Below, one piece after another: positions 7,799-14,183 of a DNA stretch of 34,724 nt (the stretch's first letter is position 1; the number at the start of each line of letters is the position of its first letter). Origin of the DNA: JANOYJ01 sp031373225 (GTDB lineage Bacteria; Pseudomonadota; Alphaproteobacteria; Rhizobiales; Rhizobiaceae); contig JANMMM010000150.1 in NCBI GenBank assembly GCA_031373225.1, positions 1 through 34,724 on the forward strand, in the 5' to 3' direction. The notes below the pieces were generated by a model. The model saw only the letters and a list, made by a program, of their open reading frames with translations, made no database searches and was not told the DNA's origin. Made by a program: the position numbers and the translations under genes.

Positions 7799-8907
7799 CC
7801 CAGCCCAAACGTCATCGCCACCGGGCAATGGTCGCTCGCCTTCGGCCTGTCCCAGCCGACCCTTGGATAGCGCTCCACCTCCTGCCCCCTCGGAAAAATC
7901 GTCCGGTACGGCTGGCCCTTGCGGATAATGTCGGGCTTGGCGTCGGCGTTTTTCCGCGCCAGCGACGGTGAGGCGAGCAGGTAATCCACCTGCGTCAGCT
8001 GCCGTTCCTGCGGGCCGCGCGTGTGGTAGTTGGTCCAGCGGTTGTCCACCGCCCGCCGCGACACGAGGTTTTCGCAGAAGCCGCCTTCGAGGAGGATGCT
8101 GACGGCGTTCTCTGGCTCCGGCATCGTGGTGAACTGATAATTTTCATCACTTTCTTCGGTGATGACGAGCTTCTCGGTGAAATCATTGAGATCGCCGCAG
8201 AGCAGCCAGTCGCGGCCCGCCGCGCCGTCCTTGCCGAACTTTTCCTCAATGATATGCCGCGCCGCCTTCGCCTCCGCGACCCGGACCGGCAATGTGTCGC
8301 TTGCGCCTTCCGGCCCGACGCGCTTGCCGCCCTTGGATTTGAAATGCGAGACAAACAGCGTCAGCGGCCGGCCGCCGATCAACAGATCGAGTTCAAGACA
8401 GTCGCGCCGAAAAATCCGCTCATTGGCCTGGATGTTGATCGCCTCCAGCGCCGGATTATGAAGGTGAAGATCGGCAAAGGTCAGCGCGGCGTGGCTTCTG
8501 ATGCCGACAAACTCGATCAGCTGCCCGTCCCGCGTCACTTCCTTCATGATGACCGCGACATCAATGCCGCGGGTGTCATTGCCCTCGATCAGATATTTCT
8601 GCCGGTAGCCGTCGCCGACCATGCGGAACAGATAGCCAAATTCGAAGGCGTTCAGCGCGGCGAGATTGTCCACCTCCTGCAGGCATAAAATGTCCGCCTT
8701 GGTGTCGGCGATGGCCAGCGCGGTCAGCTGGCGCGTGTCGTCGGTAATCCCCATCACCCGCGCCGTCTCCATCTCGCGGTACTGCATCTCGTCCTTGATG
8801 TTGAACAGTCCGAGGCTGCGGTCCTTGGTCAGATCATTGCGGTAGCCGGTGAAATCGAACCGGTTCATCAGGTTTTCGACGTTGAATGTGGCGATGCGGA
8901 CGGACAT
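7795..8907 (-). CDS. Endonuclease/exonuclease/phosphatase family protein
   Basis: A 370-residue member of the EEP superfamily (DNase I / exonuclease III fold). The motifs appear in order: IATFNVENLM near the N-terminus (Asn ligand), LCLQEVDN (metal-binding Glu), LFVSHFKSKGG, LLCGDLNDF (Asp/Asn pair) and a C-terminal SDHCPVAM (catalytic Asp-His). The family cleaves phosphodiester bonds in nucleic acids, lipids or small molecules. No signal peptide is evident, so it is probably cytosolic. It overlaps the Nudix-like gene by four bases, suggesting a two-gene unit acting on nucleotides or nucleic acid. The upstream region carries the double palindromic repeat. Confidence 0.88.
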   Translation of the reverse strand: MSVRIATFNVENLMNRFDFTGYRNDLTKDRSLGLFNIKDEMQYREMETARVMGITDDTRQLTALAIADTKADILCLQEVDNLAALNAFEFGYLFRMVGDGYRQKYLIEGNDTRGIDVAVIMKEVTRDGQLIEFVGIRSHAALTFADLHLHNPALEAINIQANERIFRRDCLELDLLIGGRPLTLFVSHFKSKGGKRVGPEGASDTLPVRVAEAKAARHIIEEKFGKDGAAGRDWLLCGDLNDFTEKLVITEESDENYQFTTMPEPENAVSILLEGGFCENLVSRRAVDNRWTNYHTRGPQERQLTQVDYLLASPSLARKNADAKPDIIRKGQPYRTIFPRGQEVERYPRVGWDRPKASDHCPVAMTFGLG

Positions 8908-8952
8908 GGACGGGGCTTTCCGTTGGTTGAGTGCGCCGCAGCGCCGGGCAAA

Positions 8953-9055
8953 CCCTCATCCTGAGGAGGCCCGCAGGGCCGTCTCGAAGGACGAGGGTTT
9001 GTGCGATTGGGCAGGGTCCTTCGAGACGCCGCTTCGCGGCTCCTCAGGATGAGGG
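8953..9055. repeat. Two inverted copies of a palindromic intergenic repeat
   Basis: Unit 1 (8953-8997) begins CCCTCATCCTGAGGAG and ends with GTCTCGAAGGAC plus GAGGG. Unit 2 (9015-9055) is its reverse complement in the flanks. The 12-base centres differ (GCCCGCAGGGCC against CCGCGAAGCGGC on the same strand), yet each is itself a short hairpin. The two units therefore form individual cruciforms and a larger inverted pair with a 17-base spacer. Repeats of this type are widespread between genes in Alphaproteobacteria. The function here is unknown; mRNA 3'-end protection or transcription ending are possibilities. Confidence 0.85.
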
Positions 9056-9094
9056 CTTGTGCGCTGGACGCAAGCGCCGACGATCGTGCTTCCG

Positions 9095-9391
9095 TCAAAA
9101 TATCTCCACCGCGTCTCTCGAAGCTTCCGCCTTCATGGAGGGCGTGAGGCTTCTGCGCATAACGGCGTTTGCCGCCAGTCCCGTCGCATCGCTAACCAGA
9201 TGCTCGACGCCTATAAGACTCAGAATTGAAAACTGCGCATCCTCCGAAACTTCGACCAAAATATCGATGTCGCTGTCAGCGCGATGCGTTCCCCTCGCAC
9301 GGGACCCGAACAAAGCAATGTGCGCCACACCCTCCGCCTCGAGGCTGGGACGGAGGGCGTGAATCGCATCGGCAAGATCGCGCTTTTCCAT
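9095..9391 (-). CDS. MNT-type minimal nucleotidyltransferase (orphan antitoxin-like)
   Basis: A 98-residue protein with the pol-beta-fold core IALFGSRARGTHRADSDIDILVEV, which holds the GS motif and the metal-binding Asp-x-Asp. Such MNT/MntA proteins usually pair with a HEPN-domain toxin and neutralise it by AMP transfer. No HEPN gene is found on either side: the palindromic repeat lies downstream and the ilv leader region upstream. It is either an orphan antitoxin or acts on another partner. Coding on this strand is preferred over the overlapping plus-strand frame because only this one matches a known family. Confidence 0.85.
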   Translation of the reverse strand: MEKRDLADAIHALRPSLEAEGVAHIALFGSRARGTHRADSDIDILVEVSEDAQFSILSLIGVEHLVSDATGLAANAVMRRSLTPSMKAEASRDAVEIF

Positions 9392-9475
9392 GCGAAGATG
9401 TTATCGCAGTTCGCCTCGGTTTTCCATAAGCAAGTTCAAAACCGCCTCGATGCAAGTTTCTGCGAAACAAGCCGC

Positions 9476-9503
9476 TTGACTTATTCACTCGTCTCCCTCT
9501 AAC
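9476..9503 (+). promoter_or_regulatory. Putative promoter of the ilv leader
   Basis: TTGACT (9476-9481) and TCTAAC (9498-9503) are spaced by 16 bases. Initiation about 7 bases downstream would fall at or near the leader-peptide ATG at 9512, which has no Shine-Dalgarno sequence. Confidence 0.45.
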
Positions 9504-9511
9504 TCCGCGCC

Positions 9512-9565
9512 ATGACACAGAACATTCTCCTCGTGGTGGGATCGCGTATGGGCAAGACGGCGTAG
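9512..9565 (+). CDS. ilv leader peptide (attenuator control peptide)
   Basis: A 17-codon frame reading MTQNILLVVGSRMGKTA. Residues 5-9 are Ile-Leu-Leu-Val-Val, the three amino acids whose synthesis the downstream operon serves. Ribosome stalling on this run when charged branched-chain tRNAs are scarce would control the RNA structures that begin inside the peptide's coding sequence. No ribosome binding site is seen upstream, which fits a transcript starting at or close to the ATG. The peptide itself probably has no function beyond being translated. Confidence 0.88.
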   Translation: MTQNILLVVGSRMGKTA

Positions 9566-9622
9566 CCGTCAGGCGAAATCCTCCCATGCGCGTGAACCAA
9601 GGCTCCTGACGGGGCCTTTTTT
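9543..9622 (+). promoter_or_regulatory. Transcription attenuator of the ilv operon
   Basis: Three competing stems can be drawn. Stem 1:2 pairs CGCGTATGGG (9543-9552, within the leader peptide) with CCCATGCGCG (9583-9592), ten pairs with one G-T. The antiterminator pairs CCGTCAGG (9566-9573) with CCTGACGG (9605-9612), eight perfect pairs. The terminator pairs AAGGCTCC (9599-9606) with GGGGCCTT (9611-9618) around a TGAC loop, followed by a run of T to 9622. A ribosome stalled at the Ile/Leu/Val codons would cover or block stem 1:2 and free 9566-9573 for the antiterminator; with enough amino acids the terminator forms. The layout matches classic amino-acid attenuation. Confidence 0.85.
9599..9622 (+). 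terminator. Intrinsic terminator of the ilv attenuator
   Basis: An eight-pair G+C-rich stem (9599-9606 with 9611-9618, one G-T pair) with a four-base loop and six T residues at 9617-9622. Its left arm and loop are also the 3' arm of the antiterminator, so it is conditional rather than constitutive. Confidence 0.8.
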
Positions 9623-9698
9623 ATTGCCCAAATTCCCTTCTGCCCCTATCAAGCCTCAGAAATTTCGGCCGAAAAGCCGCTCAAGACGGAAAAACACG

Positions 9699-11522
9699 AT
9701 GAACACCGCGACAAAGACCAAGCCAAAACAACAGACTGCGCCGAAACGCCCGAGCGGCGCGCGCGAAATGACCGGGGCGGAAATGGTTGTGCAGGCGCTG
9801 ATCGACCATGGGATCAAACACATTTTCGGCTATCCCGGTGGCGCGGTGCTGCCGATTTATGACGAACTGTATCAGCAGGAGGAGGTCGAGCACATTCTTG
9901 TGCGCCATGAGCAGGGCGCCGGCCATATGGCGGAAGGCTATGCCCGCTCCACCGGCAAGGTCGGCGTCATGCTGGTCACCTCCGGACCCGGCGCGACCAA
10001 TGCCGTCACGCCGCTGCAGGACGCTTTGATGGATTCGATCCCGCTCGTCTGCCTCACAGGACAGGTCCCTACGCTCCTGATCGGCTCCGACGCCTTCCAG
10101 GAATGCGACACGATCGGCATCACACGGCCCTGCACCAAGCACAATTGGCTGGTCCGCGACGTCAATGACCTGTCCCGCGTGCTGCACGAGGCCTTTCACA
10201 TCGCCACCACCGGCCGCCCCGGCCCTGTCGTTGTCGATATTCCAAAAGACGTGCAGTTCGCCAAAGGCCTGTATACGCCGCCCGCCGCCATCGAGCGCAA
10301 AAGCTATCATCCGCGCATGGAGGGCGACCTCGACAGGATCAAGGCGGCGGCCAATCTTATTCTGTCCGCCAAGAAGCCTGTCATCTATTCGGGCGGCGGC
10401 GTCATCAATTCCGGCCCGGAAGCGTCCAAGCTCTTACGGGAGCTGGCCGCGCTGACAGGCATTCCGGTCACCTCGACTTTGATGGGCCTCGGCGCCTATC
10501 CGGCCTCTGGCGCAAACTGGATCGGCATGCTCGGCATGCATGGCACCTACGAGGCCAACATGGTCATGCATGACTGCGATGTCATGGTGAATATCGGCGC
10601 GCGCTTCGACGACCGCATCACCGGCCGCCTCAACGCCTTCTCGCCGCATTCGAAGAAAATCCACATCGACATCGACCCGTCCTCGATCAACAAGGTCGTG
10701 CATGTCGATGTGCCGGTCATCGGCGATGTCGCCAAGGTTTTGGCTGTTTTGATTGAAGAAATCAAAGCGTCGAAGAAAAGCATCGACAAGGCCGCTCTGC
10801 GCGATTGGTGGGCGCAGATTGAGCGCTGGCGGGCGCGCAATTCGCTGGCCTATGCGCCGAACCGCGATGTCATCATGCCGCAATATGCAATCCAGCGGCT
10901 CTACGAGAAGACCAAACATCTTGACACCTACATCACGACAGAAGTCGGCCAGCACCAGATGTGGGCGGCGCAGTTCTATCATTTCGAACAGCCGAACCGC
11001 TGGATGACCTCCGGCGGCCTCGGCACGATGGGCTATGGCCTGCCCGCCGCGATCGGCGTCCAGGTGGCGCACCCGGAAAGCCTCGTCATCGACATCGCCG
11101 GCGACGCCTCGATCCAGATGTGCATTCAGGAAATGTCCTGCGCCGTGCAGCACAACGCGCCGGTCAAGGTGTTCATCCTCAACAACCAATATATGGGCAT
11201 GGTCCGCCAATGGCAGCAATTGCTGCACGGCAACCGCCTGTCCAACTCCTACACCGAGGCCATGCCGGATTTCGTCATGCTGGCCAAAGCCTATGGCGGC
11301 CACGGCATAAGATGCGACAAGCCGGCCGACCTCGACGACGCGATTGACGAAATGATCAATGTCAAAGCCCCCGTCATCTTCGACTGCCGCGTCGCCGCGC
11401 TCGCCAACTGTTTCCCGATGATCCCGTCCGGCAAGGCGCACAATGAAATGCTGCTGCCGGATGAGGCAACGGACGAGGCGGTGGCCAATGCGATTGATGC
11501 GTCAGGCAAGGGGCTGGTGTGA
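9699..11522 (+). CDS. ilvB: Acetolactate synthase large (catalytic) subunit
   Basis: First shared enzyme of valine, leucine and isoleucine synthesis; condenses pyruvate with pyruvate or 2-ketobutyrate using ThDP, FAD and Mg. From the ATG at 9699 it has 607 residues. Visible are the N-terminal ThDP domain (HIFGYPGGAVLPIYDEL, catalytic Glu71 in VRHEQGAGHMAEGYAR), the central FAD domain, and the C-terminal ThDP motif starting GDASIQMCIQEMS and ending LNNQYMGMVRQWQ. The frame is open upstream to 9624, but that part overlaps the attenuator exit and is Lys/Arg-rich, so 9699 is preferred. The first ~20 residues are a variable extension. It is controlled by the leader attenuator; its regulatory subunit ilvN lies 750 bases downstream, beyond a toxin-antitoxin pair. 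Confidence 0.96.
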   Translation: MNTATKTKPKQQTAPKRPSGAREMTGAEMVVQALIDHGIKHIFGYPGGAVLPIYDELYQQEEVEHILVRHEQGAGHMAEGYARSTGKVGVMLVTSGPGATNAVTPLQDALMDSIPLVCLTGQVPTLLIGSDAFQECDTIGITRPCTKHNWLVRDVNDLSRVLHEAFHIATTGRPGPVVVDIPKDVQFAKGLYTPPAAIERKSYHPRMEGDLDRIKAAANLILSAKKPVIYSGGGVINSGPEASKLLRELAALTGIPVTSTLMGLGAYPASGANWIGMLGMHGTYEANMVMHDCDVMVNIGARFDDRITGRLNAFSPHSKKIHIDIDPSSINKVVHVDVPVIGDVAKVLAVLIEEIKASKKSIDKAALRDWWAQIERWRARNSLAYAPNRDVIMPQYAIQRLYEKTKHLDTYITTEVGQHQMWAAQFYHFEQPNRWMTSGGLGTMGYGLPAAIGVQVAHPESLVIDIAGDASIQMCIQEMSCAVQHNAPVKVFILNNQYMGMVRQWQQLLHGNRLSNSYTEAMPDFVMLAKAYGGHGIRCDKPADLDDAIDEMINVKAPVIFDCRVAALANCFPMIPSGKAHNEMLLPDEATDEAVANAIDASGKGLV

Positions 11523-11574
11523 GAGGGCCAGACGTGATAATCTTACCGCGTCTTACTCATGAAAGGTGAATTTG

Positions 11575-11856
11575 ATGACCACGACCCGGCTCTCGAGCAA
11601 AGGACAATTGGTTCTGCCCAAGTCCGTGCGCGACGCCCGCGGCTGGGAAGGCGGCACGGTTTTTGATGTAATAGACGGTGGCAGGAATGCCGTCACCCTC
11701 GTCAAGCGGGAGCAGGATGCTGAGGGTCGGAAAATGACTCTGGAGGAATTCCGCAAACTCGCGCTCAAATATGACGGACCGCCAGTCACCGACAAGATGA
11801 TCAAAGAAGCCGTTTTGGCGGAGGCAAAGAGACGCTGGCATGCGAAAGGCGGTTGA
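11575..11856 (+). CDS. vapB: AbrB-family antitoxin (VapB-like)
   Basis: A 93-residue protein. The N-terminal SpoVT/AbrB swapped-hairpin domain is clear: TTTRLSSKGQLVLPKSVRDA, then GTVFDVI. The C-terminal half (MTLEEFRKLALKYDGPPVTD, then a basic helix) would wrap the toxin. It binds operator DNA and neutralises the PIN toxin whose gene overlaps its 3' end by 17 bases. The ATG at 11575 is preferred to a GTG at 11566. It starts 52 bases after ilvB; no inverted-repeat operator is seen in that gap, so transcription may come largely from the ilv promoter. Confidence 0.9.
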   Translation: MTTTRLSSKGQLVLPKSVRDARGWEGGTVFDVIDGGRNAVTLVKREQDAEGRKMTLEEFRKLALKYDGPPVTDKMIKEAVLAEAKRRWHAKGG

Positions 11857-12262
11857 CACCAATGTGTTTGTCCGCCTCTTTGTTGAGGACAATCCTGATC
11901 AATACAGGCGCGCTAACGCAGTTTTCGACGCCCACACGGTTTTTGTGTTGAATACTGTACTGATCGAGTCCGAATGGGTTTTGCGCAGCATCTATCATTT
12001 TTCACCCGTGCAGATTGTCCCGCTGATGCAGGCGGCGCTTGAAGTGCGCAGCATTGAGTTTGAGGATATTCAAATCGTCAGAAAGGCGGTCTCGGCGTTT
12101 GCCGGAGGCATGGACTTCGCAGATGCGATGCTCCTTTTCAGCGCAGTTGACTGCGATGAGATTTTTAGTTTTGACGCCCCGTTTCGCAGGAAAGCGCTGA
12201 AAGTTCCCAACTCGATCAAAGTGACCGATCCACCGAAGGTCCCGGCAAAAACACAAAAATAG
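11840..12262 (+). CDS. vapC: PIN-domain ribonuclease toxin (VapC-like)
   Basis: A 140-residue PIN-domain protein. The acidic active site is intact: Asp6 in AVDTNVFVRLF, Glu in VLIESEWVL, Asp in MDFADAML, and a further Asp in the C-terminal FSFDAPFRRKA. VapC toxins cut specific tRNAs or rRNA and halt translation. Its start lies inside the antitoxin gene (17-base overlap), giving coupled synthesis. It ends 13 bases before ilvN, so the pair interrupts the usual ilvB-ilvN adjacency without breaking either gene. Confidence 0.92.
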   Translation: MRKAVDTNVFVRLFVEDNPDQYRRANAVFDAHTVFVLNTVLIESEWVLRSIYHFSPVQIVPLMQAALEVRSIEFEDIQIVRKAVSAFAGGMDFADAMLLFSAVDCDEIFSFDAPFRRKALKVPNSIKVTDPPKVPAKTQK

Positions 12263-12275
12263 GAACAGCTCACTC

Positions 12276-12848
12276 ATGAACGCCGCCAAACAGCCCTCCG
12301 GTTCCGCCTATTTCATCACCAAGGAAAAGGAGCTTCCCGAAAACCACACGCTCTCTGTGCTTGTTGACAACGAGCCGGGCGTGCTCGCCCGCGTCATCGG
12401 GCTTTTCTCAGGACGCGGCTACAATATCGACTCGCTCACCGTCTCGGAAACCGAGCACGCAAGACACCTGTCGCGCATCACCATCGTCACGCGCGGCACG
12501 CCGCACATCCTTGAGCAGATCAAGCATCAGCTCGAGCGCATCGTGCCGGTGCATCACGTCACGGACCTGACGGTGGCGGCCAAGGAAATGGGTCTCGACA
12601 AGCCGGTCGAGCGCGAGCTTGCCATGGTCAAAGTCGCCGGAACCGGCGACGCGCGGGTCGAAGCACTGCGCCTGTCGGAGGCCTTCGACGCGCAGGTGCT
12701 GGACGCCGAGACCGGGCACTTCATCTTCGAAGTGCGCGGCGAACCGCACAAGATCGACCAGTTCATTCAGGTCATGGCCCCGCTCGGGCTTGTGGAAGTC
12801 TGCCGCACCGGCGTCGCGGCGATGAACCGGGGGGCGGCGGGAATGTGA
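12276..12848 (+). CDS. ilvN: Acetolactate synthase small (regulatory) subunit
   Basis: A 190-residue regulatory subunit that binds valine and stimulates and feedback-regulates the large subunit. The N-terminal ACT domain is plain (HTLSVLVDNEPGVLARVIGL followed by FSGRGYNIDSLTVSETE), and the C-terminal AHAS small-subunit domain follows (LVEVCRTGVAAMNRG near the end). Length is a little above the E. coli IlvH size. It sits 13 bases after the vapC stop, so it probably depends on readthrough from the ilv promoter. The next gene begins 54 bases on, past a palindromic operator. The symbol ilvH is equally used for this family. Confidence 0.95.
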   Translation: MNAAKQPSGSAYFITKEKELPENHTLSVLVDNEPGVLARVIGLFSGRGYNIDSLTVSETEHARHLSRITIVTRGTPHILEQIKHQLERIVPVHHVTDLTVAAKEMGLDKPVERELAMVKVAGTGDARVEALRLSEAFDAQVLDAETGHFIFEVRGEPHKIDQFIQVMAPLGLVEVCRTGVAAMNRGAAGM

Positions 12849-12868
12849 TTTGCAAATCGCGAGCAAAA

Positions 12869-12885
12869 GATATACATTGTATATC
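12869..12885 (+). promoter_or_regulatory. Palindromic operator/promoter of the mazEF-like module
   Basis: GATATACA and TGTATATC form a perfect eight-base inverted repeat around a single T. TATACA (12871-12876) within it could serve as a -10 element with TTGCAA (12850-12855) as a -35, although the 15-base spacing is short. It lies 17 bases before the antitoxin ATG, the expected place for autoregulation by the MazE-MazF complex. Confidence 0.65.
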
Positions 12886-12902
12886 CAACCCGGAGCAAAG
12901 CC

Positions 12903-13184
12903 ATGACCCGCGTCGCCGTCTCTAAATGGGGCAATTCCTCCGCCATCCGCCTGCCAAAGGCGGTGATGGAAGAGCTTGGGCTGAAACAGGGTCAGGTTGT
13001 TGAGATGACGGTGAAAGACGGGAAAGCAGTGATCGAGAAGCCGGCTGGCCGCCAAATTCCCACACTCGAATGGATTGTCTCGGAAATGAAGCGGCTTGGG
13101 CCGGAAAATGAGCCGCCGACTGTGGACTGGGGTGCAGACCGGGGCAGCGAGATTATTGATGACGAATATTCCCGCCGCCGGTGA
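12903..13184 (+). CDS. mazE: MazE-like antitoxin (AbrB fold)
   Basis: A 93-residue antitoxin. The N-terminal half is a typical MazE/AbrB DNA-binding domain (RVAVSKWGNSSAIRLPKAVM followed by ELGLKQGQVVEM). The acidic C-terminal tail (PPTVDWGADRGSEIIDDEYS) is the usual toxin-binding extension. It would neutralise MazF and bind the palindrome just upstream. CGGAGC (12891-12896) acts as ribosome binding site. Its 3' end overlaps the toxin gene by 26 bases. Confidence 0.92.
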   Translation: MTRVAVSKWGNSSAIRLPKAVMEELGLKQGQVVEMTVKDGKAVIEKPAGRQIPTLEWIVSEMKRLGPENEPPTVDWGADRGSEIIDDEYSRRR

Positions 13185-13506
13185 CGTCGTTTGGGTTGAT
13201 CTCGATCCAGTCAGAGGCACCGAGCAAAGCGGAACCCGGCCCGCGCTGGTCGTTTCCTCCACAGATGTTCACGCATTCACCATGCGTTCAATTATTTGCC
13301 CAATCACCAGCAATACGGACGCATGGCCGACGAAAGTGATTTTGCCGCAGGAAATGAAAACCAAGGGCGCGGTTCTCGCCGACCAGTTGCGTTCCGTCGA
13401 CCGCTCGGAGCGCGGGTTCCGCTTCATCGAGAAGGCGCCCGCTGACCTTCTTGCAAACGTCCGTGAAGTGATAAGCGCGCTTCTCGAAATCAAAGCCCTG
13501 ACATGA
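13159..13506 (+). CDS. mazF: MazF-like mRNA interferase toxin
   Basis: A 115-residue MazF/PemK-fold ribonuclease. The conserved opening GDVVWVDLDPVRGTEQSGTR and PALVVSS are intact, as are CPITSN and VLADQLRSVDRSERGF of the active-site region. The family cuts single-stranded mRNA at short sites. The ATG at 13159 is chosen because the family begins just before GDVVW; the frame extends upstream to 13096 inside mazE but that part is not conserved. The stop overlaps the start of the LysE-type gene (ATGA at 13503-13506). Confidence 0.92.
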   Translation: MTNIPAAGDVVWVDLDPVRGTEQSGTRPALVVSSTDVHAFTMRSIICPITSNTDAWPTKVILPQEMKTKGAVLADQLRSVDRSERGFRFIEKAPADLLANVREVISALLEIKALT

Positions 13507-14096
13507 CCCCCGCCACCCTCCTCGCCCTCATCACCTTCGCCTTCGTCACCTCTATCACGCCCGGCCCGAACAACATGATGCTGTTCGCTTCCGGGGTGAA
13601 CTTTGGTTTCATGCGCACCATCCCGCACACGTTCGGCATCGGCGCAGGCTTCTTCTCGCTGCTCATCGGCGTTGGCTTCGGGCTTGGCGCTGTTCTGAGG
13701 AACTATCCGCTTTTGTTCACAATTCTGAAATTCGCCGGCGGCGCTTACCTGTTGTATATTGCGTGGAATATAGCTGTGAGCCGCTCTGTCAGCGGCGGTG
13801 AGGCGGGCGTGAGGCCGATGACTTTTCTGGAGGCGGCGGCCTTTCAGTGGGTCAACCCAAAGGCCTGGGTCATGGCGTTGGGCGCGATGACGGCTTACCC
13901 CGCGCCGGAAAACTATGCCGTTTCTGTCCTTATTATCGCGGGGGTCTTCGCCGCTGTGAACCTCCCAAGCGTCTCATGCTGGGCGGGGTTTGGCAGCGCG
14001 CTGCGCGAATGGCTCGCGGTGCCGGCGCGGCTGAAATGGTTCAACATCACGATGGGCGCGCTGCTGGCGCTCAGCCTGTGGCCGATGTTGGAGTGA
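13503..14096 (+). CDS. LysE/RhtB-family amino acid exporter
   Basis: A 197-residue inner-membrane protein with about six hydrophobic segments and the family signature SITPGPNNMMLFASG near the N-terminus, plus FQWVNPKAWVMALG in the middle. LysE/RhtB proteins export amino acids and related compounds. The start codon overlaps the mazF stop by four bases, so translation is coupled to the toxin gene. Its place after an ilv operon hints at export of branched-chain amino acids or intermediates, which is inference from context only. Confidence 0.88.
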   Translation: MTPATLLALITFAFVTSITPGPNNMMLFASGVNFGFMRTIPHTFGIGAGFFSLLIGVGFGLGAVLRNYPLLFTILKFAGGAYLLYIAWNIAVSRSVSGGEAGVRPMTFLEAAAFQWVNPKAWVMALGAMTAYPAPENYAVSVLIIAGVFAAVNLPSVSCWAGFGSALREWLAVPARLKWFNITMGALLALSLWPMLE

Positions 14097-14183
14097 ATTC
14101 CCGTCACATTCCGTGAGCAACCTAGCCGCAATCTGGCCTGAATTGTCGTTTGGAAATGCCCTGCCGATTCGGAGATTCGAGCA

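Noticed and set aside
10434..11441. 335-codon minus-strand open frame
   Set aside because: Antisense to ilvB; His/Asp/Val/Arg-rich shadow translation with no recognisable domain.
12408..13262. 284-codon minus-strand open frame
   Set aside because: Runs antisense through ilvN and mazE, both of which have clear family matches.
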